The notes under the pieces are model-generated. The model had not been told where the DNA came from, searched no databases, and worked only from the letters and a program-made list of their open reading frames with translations. A DNA stretch of 64,000 bases from assembly GCF_000295095.1 (NCBI RefSeq), contig NZ_JH806632.1, forward strand, positions 586,233 through 650,232. Reading direction: 5' to 3'. The stretch comes from Actinomyces timonensis DSM 23838 (GTDB lineage Bacteria > Actinomycetota > Actinomycetes > Actinomycetales > Actinomycetaceae). How positions within the stretch are numbered: position 1 is the stretch's first letter; each line of letters begins with the position of its first letter. This document shows, in pieces, positions 33,112 through 42,335 of this stretch. The translations under genes were made by a program, and so were the position numbers.

Positions 33112-33157
33112 ATAGGTAAGCCTTCCCTTGCTTTTTGAGGAGTCGGGGGAGCATACT
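33112..33157 (+). promoter_or_regulatory. DtxR/IdeR-like iron box overlapping a candidate lldD promoter
   Basis: ATAGGTAAGCCTTCCCTTG (33112-33130) matches 16 of 19 positions of the consensus TWAGGTWAGSCTWACCTWA. TTGCTT (33128-33133) and CATACT (33152-33157), spaced 18 bp, could be -35 and -10 of lldD, so the box overlaps the -35 and a bound iron regulator would repress. The regulator itself is not in this window. Confidence 0.55.
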
Positions 33158-33256
33158 TCGGCGTGCGCCAGGCCTAGACCAAGGTCCCAGCATCGTCCGA
33201 TCGCCGCAGCGGTAGCCGCCAGCCGCGGCACCATCACCCGACAAAGAGGTAGCCCC

Positions 33257-34525
33257 GTGGTGAAGCGCCAGTTCCCCCGACCGTCCGAGATCTTCGACCT
33301 CCTGCAGTTCAAGTCCCCCGACTTCAACGCGCGCCGTCGGCGCCTCGCCGCCGCACAGACGATCTGGGACCTTCGCACCATCGCCAAACGCAGCACACCC
33401 GCCGCCGCCTTCGACTACACCGACGGCTCCGCCGACGAGGAGATCTCCCTGCGCCGAGCCCGCCAGGCCTTCCGGGACATCGAATGGCACCCGGACATCC
33501 TGCGCCCCGCGCCGGAGACGGACACCTCCTGCGAGATCCTCGGAGGCCGCTCCTCCCTCCCCTTCGGCATCGCACCCACCGGTTTCACCCGTCTCATGCA
33601 GACCGAGGGCGAGATCGCCGGCGCCACCTCCGCGGGCGCCGCCGGCATTCCCTTCAGCCTGTCCACCCTGGGAACCACATCCATGGAGGATGTCGCTGCG
33701 GCCAATCCCGCCGGGCGCAACTGGTTCCAGCTCTACGTGACCCGCCAGCGCGACATCTGCTACGGCCTGGTCGAGCGCGCGCAGAAGGCCGGTTTCGACA
33801 CCCTCATGTTCACCGTGGACGTGCCCACCGCTGGCGCCCGCCTGCGGGACAAGCGCAACGGGTTCTCCATCCCACCGCAGATCACTGCGGGGACCGTCCT
33901 CAACACGGCGATGTACCCGCGCTGGTGGTTCGACTTCCTGACCACCCCGAAGCTCGAGTTCGCGTCCCTGTCCTCCACCGGCGGCACGGTGGGCGAGCTG
34001 CTCGACTCCGTCATGGACCCCACGATCTCCGATGACGACCTGTCGGTCATCCGCTCGATGTGGAAGGGCAAGATCATCGTCAAGGGAGTCCAGAACGTGC
34101 AGGACTCCAAGCGGCTCGTCGACCTCGGCGTCGACGGCATCCTGCTGTCCAACCACGGCGGGCGCCAGATGGACCGCGCCCCCGTCCCCTTCCGCCTCCT
34201 GCCCGAGGTCCTGCGCGAGGTGGGCAAGGACACCACCGTCATGATCGATACCGGCATCATGCATGGCCAGGACATCGTCGCAGCCGCCGCGCTCGGCGCC
34301 AAGTTCTCACTGGTGGGGCGGGCCTACCTGTACGGGCTCATGGCCGGCGGCCGCGCGGGCGTCGATCGCATGATCGAGATCCTGGACGATCAGATCGTGC
34401 GCACCATGCGCCTGCTCGGCGTGGCCACCATCGAGGAGCTGGAGCCCCGCCACGTCACCCAGCTCACCCGCCTCGTCCCCGTGCGCGCCCAGGTGGCCGC
34501 GGCGGAGGCCTCTCTCAGTCGCTGA
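33257..34525 (+). CDS. lldD: Quinone-dependent L-lactate dehydrogenase LldD
   Basis: FMN flavoenzyme that oxidises L-lactate to pyruvate and reduces quinone at the membrane. 422 residues. Conserved stretches: [70 protein letters not shown] and the active-site segment [17 protein letters not shown], with [16 protein letters not shown] at the end, closely matching what I recall of Corynebacterium LldD. GTG 33257 is chosen because it yields the family start [11 protein letters not shown] and follows AGAGG. It needs no iron, unlike LutABC, and an iron-box-like site lies upstream. Confidence 0.93.
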   Translation: MVKRQFPRPSEIFDLLQFKSPDFNARRRRLAAAQTIWDLRTIAKRSTPAAAFDYTDGSADEEISLRRARQAFRDIEWHPDILRPAPETDTSCEILGGRSSLPFGIAPTGFTRLMQTEGEIAGATSAGAAGIPFSLSTLGTTSMEDVAAANPAGRNWFQLYVTRQRDICYGLVERAQKAGFDTLMFTVDVPTAGARLRDKRNGFSIPPQITAGTVLNTAMYPRWWFDFLTTPKLEFASLSSTGGTVGELLDSVMDPTISDDDLSVIRSMWKGKIIVKGVQNVQDSKRLVDLGVDGILLSNHGGRQMDRAPVPFRLLPEVLREVGKDTTVMIDTGIMHGQDIVAAAALGAKFSLVGRAYLYGLMAGGRAGVDRMIEILDDQIVRTMRLLGVATIEELEPRHVTQLTRLVPVRAQVAAAEASLSR

Positions 34526-34599
34526 GAGACCCATCGGCTGCGAACCATCCCGGGGCCACCGAGGCCCCGGGCCAGCGCCATCGCCCGTTCTTTCTCACG

Positions 34600-34817
34600 C
34601 CAACATATCGGGAAACGAATTCGTTACTCCCCCAGGGGTACCGTACTTGAGGCACTCGAGCAGCCCTCGCCGATCGGCATCCTGGCAACGACCCGGTTGA
34701 GAACGCCTCGCTCGAGGCCGGGCCGCTGGAACATCAGCGGTCCGACGTCGCAGCGCGGCGACTCTTGCCCACAAGGCGGGAGCCACCGCGCCGTCTCACC
34801 CCCTCGAGGAGACAACC
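34600..34817 (+). other. Possibly structured leader upstream of the peptide transporter
   Basis: The gap 34526-34817 has no gene. It contains successive short inverted repeats (GAGGC with GCCTC around two CTCGAG palindromes at about 34650-34716; CCGCTG-GAACAT-CAGCGG near 34726-34743; GTCGC-AGCGC-GGCGAC just after) and a CCTGGCAACGACC motif. This could be a structured 5' leader, but no known riboswitch was recognised. Confidence 0.25.
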
Positions 34818-36386
34818 ATGACGACCGAGACCACCGCCTCGGCGACAGAGGGCCGGGCGCCCATCGCATCCCGATGGACGCCGTCGACCCTGCGCACCGG
34901 CCCGTCCCGGGAGGACCGCGGCATCTTCTTCGGCCACCCCCACGGACTGCCGTGGATGCTGAACGTCGAGATGTGGGAGCGCTTCTCCTACTACGGGATG
35001 CGCGCCATCCTGCTCTACTTCATCACCGATACCCTCGCCAACGGCGGCCTCGGCCTGAGCGACAACACCGGCCAGGTCATCCTCGCCGCCTACGGCGCCG
35101 CCGTCTATCTCCTGGCGATCCCCGGCGGCATCTTCGCCGACCGTGTCATCGGCCCGTGGCTGTCCACCCTCTACGGCGGCCTCATCATCATGGCCGGCCA
35201 CATCTGCCTGTCGATCCCCGTGGCGCCCCTGGCGTGGGTCGGGATCGTCTGCGTCGCCGTCGGGACGGGGTTCATCAAGCCGAACCTGTCCACGATCGTC
35301 GGCGGCCTCTACGACGATGACGACCCGCGGCGCGACGGCGGCTTCCAGCTGTTCTACATGTCCGTGAACGTCGGCTCCTTCTTCTCCCCGCTGGTGACCG
35401 GATGGCTCAAGGACCACTACGGCTACCACGCCGGCTTCGCGGCGGCCGCCGTCGGCATGGCCCTGGCCCTCGTGGCCTTCGTCTACGGGAGGCACAAGCT
35501 CTCGGCTTTCGCCTTCGACGTGCCCAACCCGATCCGGGGCTCAGCCCTCAACCGCCTCCTCGTGGGCTGCGCGGGCGCGGTGATCGGCTTCATCGCGCTG
35601 GCGGGCCTCATCTTCGCGATCACCCAGAACCTGTCCACGGCGATCGCCTACACGCTCTTCCTCGTGGCGACCGGCTCCTCGATCGCCTACTTCGTCGTCA
35701 TGTTCCGCTCCTCCAAGGTCAGCGCCGCCGAGCGCGTGCACCTGCGGGCCTACGTTCCCCTGTGGATCGGCGCCGTCCTGTTCTGGATGATCTTCGAGCA
35801 GGCCTCCGGGAAGATGGCGACCTTCGCCGACTCGAACACGGACGGGCAGACGCCGTTCTTCGGCTTGGCCTTCACCGCCGAGGCCTACCAGTCGGTCAAC
35901 CCGCTGACCATCGTCATCCTGGCGCCTGTGGCGGGGTGGATCTTCACCCGCAGGGCTGGCAAGTTCCCCTCGACAGCTGTCAAGTTCGCCTCCGCAGTGC
36001 TGCTCGTCGGCGTCTCGGCGCTCCTCATGGGGTTCGGCTTCGCCACCTGGCCGGGCGACGGGAAGCTGTCGCCCTGGTGGTTCCTCGCCTTCGTGTTCAT
36101 CGTCCAGACCATCGGCGAACTGTGCCTGTCCCCCGTGGGCCTGTCCACGACGACGGCGCTCGCCCCCAAGGCTTTCGCCTCCCAGGCGATGGCGCTGTGG
36201 CTGCTGGCGTCCTCCACGGGCCAGGGCGTCGCCGCCGTCGTCATCGAGCGCACCTCGGGGATCTCCGACTCGACGTACTACTACGGCCTAGGCGCCATCA
36301 CGATCCTCGTCTCGCTCGCCCTCTACGCGCTGGCCCCTTGGACGCAGCGCCGCATGGACGACCTCCACATCGCCACGCGCGACTAG
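34818..36386 (+). CDS. POT-family proton-coupled di-/tripeptide transporter
   Basis: Inner-membrane peptide/proton symporter of the PTR2/POT family, 522 residues, about 14 membrane helices. The helix-1 motif EMWERFSYYGMRAILLYF carries the ExxER proton-coupling residues; the PTR2 signature FYMSVNVGSFFSPLVTGWLK is in the N-terminal half, and GFIKPNLSTIVGGLYDDDD lies just before it. The C-terminal QTIGELCLSPVGLS with its conserved Glu matches the family. The 40-residue N-terminal tail is cytoplasmic. Stand-alone gene followed by a hairpin at 36458-36502. Close to DtpT/YclF-type carriers. Confidence 0.93.
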   Translation: MTTETTASATEGRAPIASRWTPSTLRTGPSREDRGIFFGHPHGLPWMLNVEMWERFSYYGMRAILLYFITDTLANGGLGLSDNTGQVILAAYGAAVYLLAIPGGIFADRVIGPWLSTLYGGLIIMAGHICLSIPVAPLAWVGIVCVAVGTGFIKPNLSTIVGGLYDDDDPRRDGGFQLFYMSVNVGSFFSPLVTGWLKDHYGYHAGFAAAAVGMALALVAFVYGRHKLSAFAFDVPNPIRGSALNRLLVGCAGAVIGFIALAGLIFAITQNLSTAIAYTLFLVATGSSIAYFVVMFRSSKVSAAERVHLRAYVPLWIGAVLFWMIFEQASGKMATFADSNTDGQTPFFGLAFTAEAYQSVNPLTIVILAPVAGWIFTRRAGKFPSTAVKFASAVLLVGVSALLMGFGFATWPGDGKLSPWWFLAFVFIVQTIGELCLSPVGLSTTTALAPKAFASQAMALWLLASSTGQGVAAVVIERTSGISDSTYYYGLGAITILVSLALYALAPWTQRRMDDLHIATRD

Positions 36387-36457
36387 CAGACTGCGCGGAG
36401 CCCGCGAGGCCTAGCGCCCCGACGGATTGCCCCAGTCTTGGCTGCTCCCGGCCCCGG

Positions 36458-36502
36458 CCCCGGCCCCGATCATTGGTCCCACGGACAGGATCGGGGCCGG
36501 GG
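36458..36502 (+). terminator. Terminator hairpin of the peptide transporter gene
   Basis: Fourteen-base perfect arms CCCCGGCCCCGATC (36458-36471) and GATCGGGGCCGGGG (36489-36502) with a 17-base loop, 72 bp after the transporter stop. Confidence 0.7.
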
Positions 36503-36568
36503 TCCGTTCAAACGCCCGGCCCTATACTCGTGGGCGTCCGATCCCCTCCCTACCCGATTAGCCCCCTG

Positions 36569-36907
36569 ATGACTCCCTCCCCCACCAGTGACGACGTCGC
36601 ACAGACGGCTTTCAAGAAGATCTGCCTCGGCGAGCGCTACGACGTCGACGATGTCGATGACGCCATGTCGCGGGCGACGGCGGCACTGCGCGCATGGGAG
36701 GCGAGGCACGCGCCGACCATCATGGCCTCGATGAGCGCCGCCACTGCCGGGAGGAGCATCCTGACCTCCCGCGAGCTGGTGAACATGCGCTTCGGCATCG
36801 TGCGCGTCCCCATGCGAGCGGGGTACGACGGGGAAGAGGTCGATGAGTTCCTCGACGAGGTGGCCGTGGCGCTCAAGGGGTGGGAATCCGAGGCTCCGCG
36901 CCTCTGA
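36569..36907 (+). CDS. Small protein with two DivIVA-like motifs
   Basis: A 112-residue soluble protein with two copies of the short DivIVA membrane-targeting-type motif: AFKKICLGERYDVDDVDDAM (about 13-32) and MRFGIVRVPMRAGYDGEEVD (about 74-93, followed by EFLDEV). In Wag31/DivIVA these segments precede coiled coils that bind curved membrane and recruit growth machinery; here no long coiled coil follows, so this may be an accessory or minimal polar-growth protein. A TATACT box at 36523-36528 could be its -10. No clear Shine-Dalgarno precedes the ATG. Confidence 0.75.
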   Translation: MTPSPTSDDVAQTAFKKICLGERYDVDDVDDAMSRATAALRAWEARHAPTIMASMSAATAGRSILTSRELVNMRFGIVRVPMRAGYDGEEVDEFLDEVAVALKGWESEAPRL

Positions 36908-37022
36908 CTGGCGCGGGTGCCCATCGCCGGGATGACTGCCCGGCTGCTGCCGAAGCGGCCACTGCCGCCCCCCCTCGCTGATCCGGGGCGCGCTTGTCAC
37001 GGGGCCGCGATAGCGTCGGGCC

Positions 37023-37697
37023 ATGCCACGCCGCGCTCCCGCGGGGCCCCGCCCGCCGATCGTCCCACCCCTCTCCCTGCCGAGCCTTGAGCCCCGCAGC
37101 GCCACCGACCTGCGGGCGGAGGCCTACCTGGACCTCGTCCGCATCACCGGCGCCCAGCTGGCGGGAGCCGACCTCCACAAACTCGAGCTCGACGCCTGCG
37201 AGCTCGCCGATGTCACCGCTGATGACGCACGGCTGACCGACTGGCGCGCCAGCGAGACCCGCCTGAGCCGCCTGCGCGCCTCCGGGCTCACGGCGCAGCG
37301 CAGCACCTGGCGCGAGGTCGAACTGGTGGATTCCCGTATCGGGGCGCTCACCATGTTCGACTCGGAGCTCCGGTCCTCGCGCATCGCCGACTGCCGCATC
37401 AGCTTCCTCAACCTCTCGGGCGCCACCCTGCTCGACGTCGTCGTGGCTGGCTGCCGCATCGATGAGCTCGACCTCACCGAGGCCTCGCTCATCCGGGTGC
37501 GACTGGAGGACTGCCGGATCGGGGTGCTCCGGCTGCGCGGGGCGCGGCTCGCCGACGTCGACCTGCGAGGCCTCGACATCGCGGCGCTGACGGAGATCGA
37601 CGACGCGGCCGCCCTGCGGGGAGCGACCATCGAGCCCGGCCAGCTACCGCTGCTCGCCCCGGCTCTGGCCAGCGCCGTCGGGCTGCGCGTGGTCTGA
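37023..37697 (+). CDS. Pentapeptide-repeat-like protein
   Basis: A 224-residue soluble protein. From about residue 45 to 200 it shows a five-residue rhythm with hydrophobic residues at the centre (LAGADLHKLELDACELADV, LSGATLLDVVVAGCRIDELD, LTEASLIRVRLEDCRIGVLR, LRGARLADVDLRGLDIAAL), expected to fold as a right-handed quadrilateral beta-helix. Some members mimic DNA and protect gyrase; most have no known job. The first 25 residues are Pro/Arg-rich. It is convergent with lysS, sharing a bidirectional hairpin terminator. Confidence 0.82.
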   Translation: MPRRAPAGPRPPIVPPLSLPSLEPRSATDLRAEAYLDLVRITGAQLAGADLHKLELDACELADVTADDARLTDWRASETRLSRLRASGLTAQRSTWREVELVDSRIGALTMFDSELRSSRIADCRISFLNLSGATLLDVVVAGCRIDELDLTEASLIRVRLEDCRIGVLRLRGARLADVDLRGLDIAALTEIDDAAALRGATIEPGQLPLLAPALASAVGLRVV

Positions 37698-37719
37698 GGC
37701 GGGGCGGCTACTGGCGTGT

Positions 37720-37753
37720 GATCCCGCCCCAGGCATTGGCCCGGGGCGGGATC
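37720..37753. terminator. Bidirectional terminator hairpin between the pentapeptide gene and lysS
   Basis: Perfect 11-base arms GATCCCGCCCC (37720-37730) and GGGGCGGGATC (37743-37753) with a 12-base loop, placed midway between two convergent stops. Confidence 0.8.
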
Positions 37754-37768
37754 AGACGCGCGCCGGGC

Positions 37769-39460
37769 TCAGCCGCGCTTGACGATCGGGAAGGTGATCG
37801 TCTCGCGGATCCCCTGGCCGGTGAGGGCCATGAGGAGGCGGTCGATGCCCATGCCCATGCCGCCGCAGGGCGGGAAGCCCTGCTCCATGGCGACGAGGAA
37901 GTCCTCGTCGAGGACCATGGCCTCCGGGTCGCCGTTGGCGGCGGCGAGGGCCTGCGCCTCGAAGCGCTCGCGCTGGATCACGGGGTCGGCCAGCTCGGAG
38001 TAGGCGGTGCCGAGCTCGAAGCCGCGCACGTACAGGTCCCACTTCTCCGTCAGGCCCGGCTTGGAGCGGTGGTAGCGGGTCAGGGGCGAGGTGTCCTCGG
38101 GGAAGTCGTAGACGAAGGTGGGTGCCCACAGGGAGTCGCCGACGGTCACCTCGAAGATGTCCTCGGCGATCTTGCCGGCCACCGCGTAGTCGTCGATCTC
38201 CAGGTCGAGCTTCTCGGCGATGCGGACGAGCTCGGCGCGGGGGGTGCCCACGGTGATCTCCTCGCCGACGGCCTCGGAGATGGAGGTGTAGAGGTCGATC
38301 TTCGCCCACTCGCCGGACAGGTCGTACTCGGTGCCGTCAGCGAGGGTGACGATCTCCCCGCCCTCGGGCAGGTCGAAGGCGTCGCGGGCGGCCTGCTGGA
38401 CGAGGTTGCGGGTCAGGTCCGCCATGCCGTTGTAGTCCGAGTAGGCCTCGTAGGCCTCCAGGGCGGCGAACTCCGGGGAGTGGGAGGAGTCGGCGCCCTC
38501 GTTGCGGAAGTTGCGGTTGATCTCGAAGACCCGGTCCACACCGCCCACGACGGCGCGCTTGAGGTAGATCTCGGTTGCGATGCGCAGGTAGAGATCCATG
38601 TCGAAGGCGTTCATGTGGGTGATGAACGGGCGCGCGGCGGCGCCGCCATGGATGACCTGGAGCATCGGGGTCTCCAGCTCCACGTAGTCACGGCGGTGGA
38701 AGTTCTCGCGCAGGGAGCGCACGACGGCGGCGCGGATGCGCACCATGTCGCGGGCCGCCGGGCGGGTGAGGAGGTCGAGCTCGCGGCGGCGCACCCGCTG
38801 CTCCTCGGAGAGCGTGACGGCCTCCCCGGCCTCATTGGTCCAGGTCTTGGGCAGGGGGCGCAGGGCCTTCGAGGCAATGCGCCAGGCGGGGACCTCGAGG
38901 GCGTCGTCACCAGCGGAGGCGAGGTCGGCGGCGTCGTGGCCCTCGCACAGGACTGGCTCGGCGAAGACGGAGAGCTCACCGCGGCGGGAGGTGCCCACGT
39001 GCCCGTGAACGAAGAGGTGGTCGCCGAGGTCCACGTCCGCCTTGAAGGCGGCGAGCGAGGAGTGGCCCTCGCCGGGCAGGGACTTGGCGGACAGCATCGC
39101 CTGCAGGGTGGTGCCGGCGCCGTCGGCCAGCGTGACGAAGCAGAGCTTGCCGGTGTTGCGCAGGAAGACGACGCGGCCGGCCACGCCCACGACGTCCTCG
39201 GTCTCCTCGCCGGTGGCCAGATCCGCGTACTTCTCGCGGACAGCGGCGATCGTGGTGGTGATGGGGAGCTGGACGGGGTAGGGGTCCCAGCCCTCGGAGC
39301 GCAGGCGCTCACGCTTGCCCGCGCGGATGGCGAACTGCTCGCCGGGGCTCGGCTCGGCCTTGGGCTGCTTCGACTTGCCCGACGCGGAGGGCTCGGCGGG
39401 GGTCGCAGGGGCGTCGGCCAGGGGGGATGCCTCGGGGGCAGTGGGGTTCTCGTCGATCAC
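37769..39460 (-). CDS. lysS: Lysyl-tRNA synthetase, class II
   Basis: Charges tRNA-Lys. 563 residues, with an about 50-residue Pro/Ala/Glu-rich N-terminal extension before the OB-fold anticodon-binding domain ([20 protein letters not shown]). Class II motifs: FVLETP-type motif 1 in [20 protein letters not shown], motif 2 [20 protein letters not shown], and motif 3 [16 protein letters not shown] at the end. The start is GTG (39458-39460). Downstream neighbour of panD, as is common in actinobacteria; a palindromic repeat cluster separates them. Confidence 0.96.
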   Translation of the reverse strand: MIDENPTAPEASPLADAPATPAEPSASGKSKQPKAEPSPGEQFAIRAGKRERLRSEGWDPYPVQLPITTTIAAVREKYADLATGEETEDVVGVAGRVVFLRNTGKLCFVTLADGAGTTLQAMLSAKSLPGEGHSSLAAFKADVDLGDHLFVHGHVGTSRRGELSVFAEPVLCEGHDAADLASAGDDALEVPAWRIASKALRPLPKTWTNEAGEAVTLSEEQRVRRRELDLLTRPAARDMVRIRAAVVRSLRENFHRRDYVELETPMLQVIHGGAAARPFITHMNAFDMDLYLRIATEIYLKRAVVGGVDRVFEINRNFRNEGADSSHSPEFAALEAYEAYSDYNGMADLTRNLVQQAARDAFDLPEGGEIVTLADGTEYDLSGEWAKIDLYTSISEAVGEEITVGTPRAELVRIAEKLDLEIDDYAVAGKIAEDIFEVTVGDSLWAPTFVYDFPEDTSPLTRYHRSKPGLTEKWDLYVRGFELGTAYSELADPVIQRERFEAQALAAANGDPEAMVLDEDFLVAMEQGFPPCGGMGMGIDRLLMALTGQGIRETITFPIVKRG

Positions 39461-39557
39461 GGCCCGAGTCTACGGCCCCGCCACGCGCGCTGGACCTGCC
39501 CACGGCGTGATCCGCGTCGGAGACAGGCCTCAGTGATCACCGACGGCGACATCGTCC

Positions 39558-39646
39558 ACCGACAGGTGCGCTCAGCACCGACAGGTGCGGTGAGAACGCA
39601 GCCGTCGGTGTTCGGCGCACCTGTCGGGGCTGAAGGCACCTGTCGG
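39558..39646. repeat. Double palindromic element between panD and lysS
   Basis: ACCGACAGGTGCG occurs at 39558-39570 and 39577-39589; the inverted form CGCACCTGTCGG occurs at 39616-39627, and GCACCTGTCGG at 39636-39646. Two direct copies facing two inverted copies could form alternative hairpins. The architecture resembles the elements at 15474 and 63002 but with a different sequence. Confidence 0.8.
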
Positions 39647-39657
39647 AAGAGAGGGGC

Positions 39658-40113
39658 TCAGGCGCGGGCGGTGGCCAGGGAGATGCCGGAGGGGCGCAGG
39701 CCCTGGAGACGGGCGGCCTCGGAGTCCACGGGCACGCCGCCGGGCTCGGCGGAGCGCTCGACGATCCGGTTCTGGGCGTCGACGAAGACGACACGCGGCT
39801 GGTAGGCACGGGCCTCCTCATCGCTCATCTGCCCGTAGGCGATGAGGATGACGACATCGCCGGGGCTGACCAGGTGGGCGGCGGCGCCGTTGACGCAGAT
39901 CTCGCCGCTGCCGCGCTCACCAGGGATGACGTAGGTCGAGAGGCGGTTGCCGTTGGTGCAGTCGCAGATGTCCACCCGCTCGCCGGGCAGGAGATCAGCG
40001 GCCTCGAGGAGCGCGGAATCCACGGTGATCGAGCCGACGTAGTCGAGGTCGGCCTGGGTCACGGTGGCGCGGTGGATCTTGGACGTCATCATCGTCCGGG
40101 TGCGGGTGCTCAT
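39658..40113 (-). CDS. panD: Aspartate 1-decarboxylase (pyruvoyl enzyme)
   Basis: Makes beta-alanine from aspartate for pantothenate. The family start [20 protein letters not shown] is clear, with autocleavage expected between Gly and Ser of YVGS to generate the pyruvoyl group. Further marks are [20 protein letters not shown] and [20 protein letters not shown]. 151 residues, slightly long because of a C-terminal tail. Start at ATG 40113; internal ATGs 21 and 24 bases later are alternatives. Follows panC in the same direction. Confidence 0.95.
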   Translation of the reverse strand: MSTRTRTMMTSKIHRATVTQADLDYVGSITVDSALLEAADLLPGERVDICDCTNGNRLSTYVIPGERGSGEICVNGAAAHLVSPGDVVILIAYGQMSDEEARAYQPRVVFVDAQNRIVERSAEPGGVPVDSEAARLQGLRPSGISLATARA

Positions 40114-40196
40114 CGTGAATCAGCCTAGACGCCGGCGCGCGCGGGACCAGACCCCAAACGAGAGGTCTATACCACTATCGTCCGCGAGCGCGGGTG

Positions 40197-41150
40197 TCAA
40201 CGCGCGAGGGGAACGAGGGTGTTGTCGATGAGGCGGGTGGAGCCCACACGGGCCGCGAGCGCGAGCAGGCCCTGGTGGGGCTCCCCCGATCCCCGCCCAT
40301 CCGCGCCCTCGGGCAGCCCCAGCCCAGTGCCCGCCAGGTCCACGAAGGTCTCCGGATCAACGAGCGCGACGTAGTCGATCTCGACGCCGGGCGCGGCCTC
40401 CAGGTGGGACAGCGCCGCCTCGCGGATACGCGCCGCGCTCGCCCCCGCCGCGGCCGCAACGCGGCCGGCCTCCAGGGCAGCGGACAGGGCGAGCGCCTGC
40501 TGGCGCTGCTCGGCGCTCAAGTAGGCGTTGCGCGAGCTCATGGCGAGGCCGTCGGGCTCGCGGCGGATGTCCACCGGCACGATCTCGATCGGCATGGCGA
40601 GGTCGCGGACCATGGCGCTGACAATGGCGAGCTGCTGGGCATCCTTGCGCCCGAAGAGCGCCCACCGGGGGGCGGTGAGGTGCATGAGGGCGAGCACCAC
40701 CTGGCACACGCCGCCGAAGTGCGTGGGCCGGGTGCGCCCCTCCAGCACGGTCGCGATGGGGCCGGGGTCGATGCGCACCTGCGGCTCGCCTCCCGGGTAC
40801 ATGACCTCGGGCGTGGGCGCGAAGACGACGAGCCTGCCCACGCGCAGGGCGCCGCCCTCCCCCGTGAGCGCGCGGGTGAGCCCGGCGACGTCGGCCTCGA
40901 GGGTGCGCGGGTAGGCGTCGAGGTCCTCCCCGGGCGCGAACTGGAGGGGGTTGACGAAGATGGTGACGACGACGGTCCCGGCCTCCCCCACACGGCGGGC
41001 GGCCTCGGCGACGAGGTCGAAGTGCCCCTGGTGGAGGGCGCCCATGGTCATGACGACGGCGCGGGGCGCGGTATCGCCCTCGAGGGCGGCGGCGAGCTCG
41101 GCGCGGGTGCGGGCGAGGAGGGCAGGGGACGGTGCGGCGGTGCCAGTCAT
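40197..41150 (-). CDS. panC: Pantoate-beta-alanine ligase
   Basis: Condenses pantoate and beta-alanine using ATP. 317 residues. The HIGH-type motif is MTMGALHQGHFDLVAEA; FVNPLQFAPGEDLDAYPRTL follows; LFGRKDAQQLAIVSAMVRDL and the KMSKS-like MSSRNAYLSAEQR are present. ATG at 41148-41150 is chosen; the upstream in-frame extension is Pro/Ala/Arg-rich and not family-like. Between DUF2520 and panD in the usual actinobacterial order. panB is not in the window. Confidence 0.95.
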   Translation of the reverse strand: MTGTAAPSPALLARTRAELAAALEGDTAPRAVVMTMGALHQGHFDLVAEAARRVGEAGTVVVTIFVNPLQFAPGEDLDAYPRTLEADVAGLTRALTGEGGALRVGRLVVFAPTPEVMYPGGEPQVRIDPGPIATVLEGRTRPTHFGGVCQVVLALMHLTAPRWALFGRKDAQQLAIVSAMVRDLAMPIEIVPVDIRREPDGLAMSSRNAYLSAEQRQQALALSAALEAGRVAAAAGASAARIREAALSHLEAAPGVEIDYVALVDPETFVDLAGTGLGLPEGADGRGSGEPHQGLLALAARVGSTRLIDNTLVPLAR

Positions 41151-41261
41151 GGCACTCACACTACTGCGCGGCGGTGCACCGGCCCGCGCCGCCCTCCCCG
41201 CCGGCGCCGGGCCGCTCGCCAGCGGGCCAGCGCCCGACCTGGTCAATCGGACCGGCGCGGG

Positions 41262-42260
41262 CTACTCGTCCCCGGCCTGGCCAGCGACTCCCGAGGTTCC
41301 CGGAGCGCCCTCATCCAGCGCGCTCCGGATCGCAGTGGCCGGCTCGGCGCCGAGCATCCCCGTGGCCTCGCGGCGCTCCGTCGTGGCGCGGGCCAGCGCG
41401 CGGTAGGTGTCGGTGACGTCGTCGAGCGCGCTGCCCGTCTCATCGCGCAGAGCGCCGAGGGCGGCGAGGTGGCGGGTGATCGTGCCCGCGTCCCCCCGCG
41501 CGATGGGGCCGGTGAGGGAGGACTCCCCCTCGTGGAGGGCGCCGTCGAGGGCGGCGGTGAGCAGCGGGCGGAGGGTGGCGGCGCCGTCGGGGACGCCCGC
41601 GGCCTCCAGGGCGCGCACGGCCTGGGTGACGAGGGTGACGAGGTGGTTGGCGCCGTGCGCGAGGGCGGCGTGGTAGGCGGGGCGGGCGGCCTCCTCCAGG
41701 ACGAAGGGCTCGCCGCCGAGCTCAACGGCGAGGGCCTGGGCGATCGGCAGGACGGCGGCGGGCGCGGTGACCGCCATGGGGCAGCCGGTGAGGCGGGCGA
41801 CATCCGTGGACCAGCCGCCGAAGGTCATGGCGGGGTGGATGGCCAGGGGGATCGCCCCGCACAGGCGGGCGGGCTCGAGGATGGCGATTCCGTGCGTGCC
41901 GGAGGTGTGGACGACGAGCTGGCCGGGCTGCCAGCGGCGCAGGTCGGCCAGGCCCTGGACGAGGGGGCCGAGGGCGTCGTCGGGGACGGCGAGGAGGACG
42001 AGCTCCGCGCGCTCGACGATCTGCTCGACCTCCAGGACGGGGACGCCGGGCAGGAGCATCTCGGCGCGCTCGCGCGAGGCCTGGGAGACGGCGTGGACGC
42101 CGATGATCTGGTGCTCGACGGCGCGCAGCGCGGAGCCGAGGACCGCGCCGACGCGCCCGGCGCTGATGATCCCCACTCCGAGGCGGCCCGGGCGGGCGGC
42201 TCCCCCGCCCGGGGAGATGGGGGCCGGATCGGGGGCGTCGTGCGCTGATGCGTCGCTCAT
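41262..42260 (-). CDS. DUF2520 / Rossmann-like reductase-type protein next to panC
   Basis: A 332-residue protein with an N-terminal NADP-type Rossmann fold (LGVGIISAGRVGAVLGSALR, about 27-46) and a C-terminal helical DUF2520 domain (ARPAYHAALAHGANHLVTLV). It resembles pyrroline-carboxylate or ketopantoate reductases and lies directly upstream of panC, as the mycobacterial Rv3603c does. A ketopantoate reductase-like role in pantothenate synthesis is therefore plausible but not proven from sequence. Conserved VPDDALGPLV and HPAMTFGG segments are visible. Confidence 0.88.
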   Translation of the reverse strand: MSDASAHDAPDPAPISPGGGAARPGRLGVGIISAGRVGAVLGSALRAVEHQIIGVHAVSQASRERAEMLLPGVPVLEVEQIVERAELVLLAVPDDALGPLVQGLADLRRWQPGQLVVHTSGTHGIAILEPARLCGAIPLAIHPAMTFGGWSTDVARLTGCPMAVTAPAAVLPIAQALAVELGGEPFVLEEAARPAYHAALAHGANHLVTLVTQAVRALEAAGVPDGAATLRPLLTAALDGALHEGESSLTGPIARGDAGTITRHLAALGALRDETGSALDDVTDTYRALARATTERREATGMLGAEPATAIRSALDEGAPGTSGVAGQAGDE

Positions 42261-42335
42261 GGCCTGGATCGTCTCACGGCCGGCGGCGCCCCGCGCTCAA
42301 GCCGTGGGCCCGGGCCGTGCGCATAGCCCCCGCGC

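Noticed and set aside
34640-34720. SAM-I/IV-type riboswitch, prompted by CCTGGCAACGACC
   Set aside because: The surrounding helices and core of SAM riboswitches could not be built, and the downstream gene is a peptide transporter.
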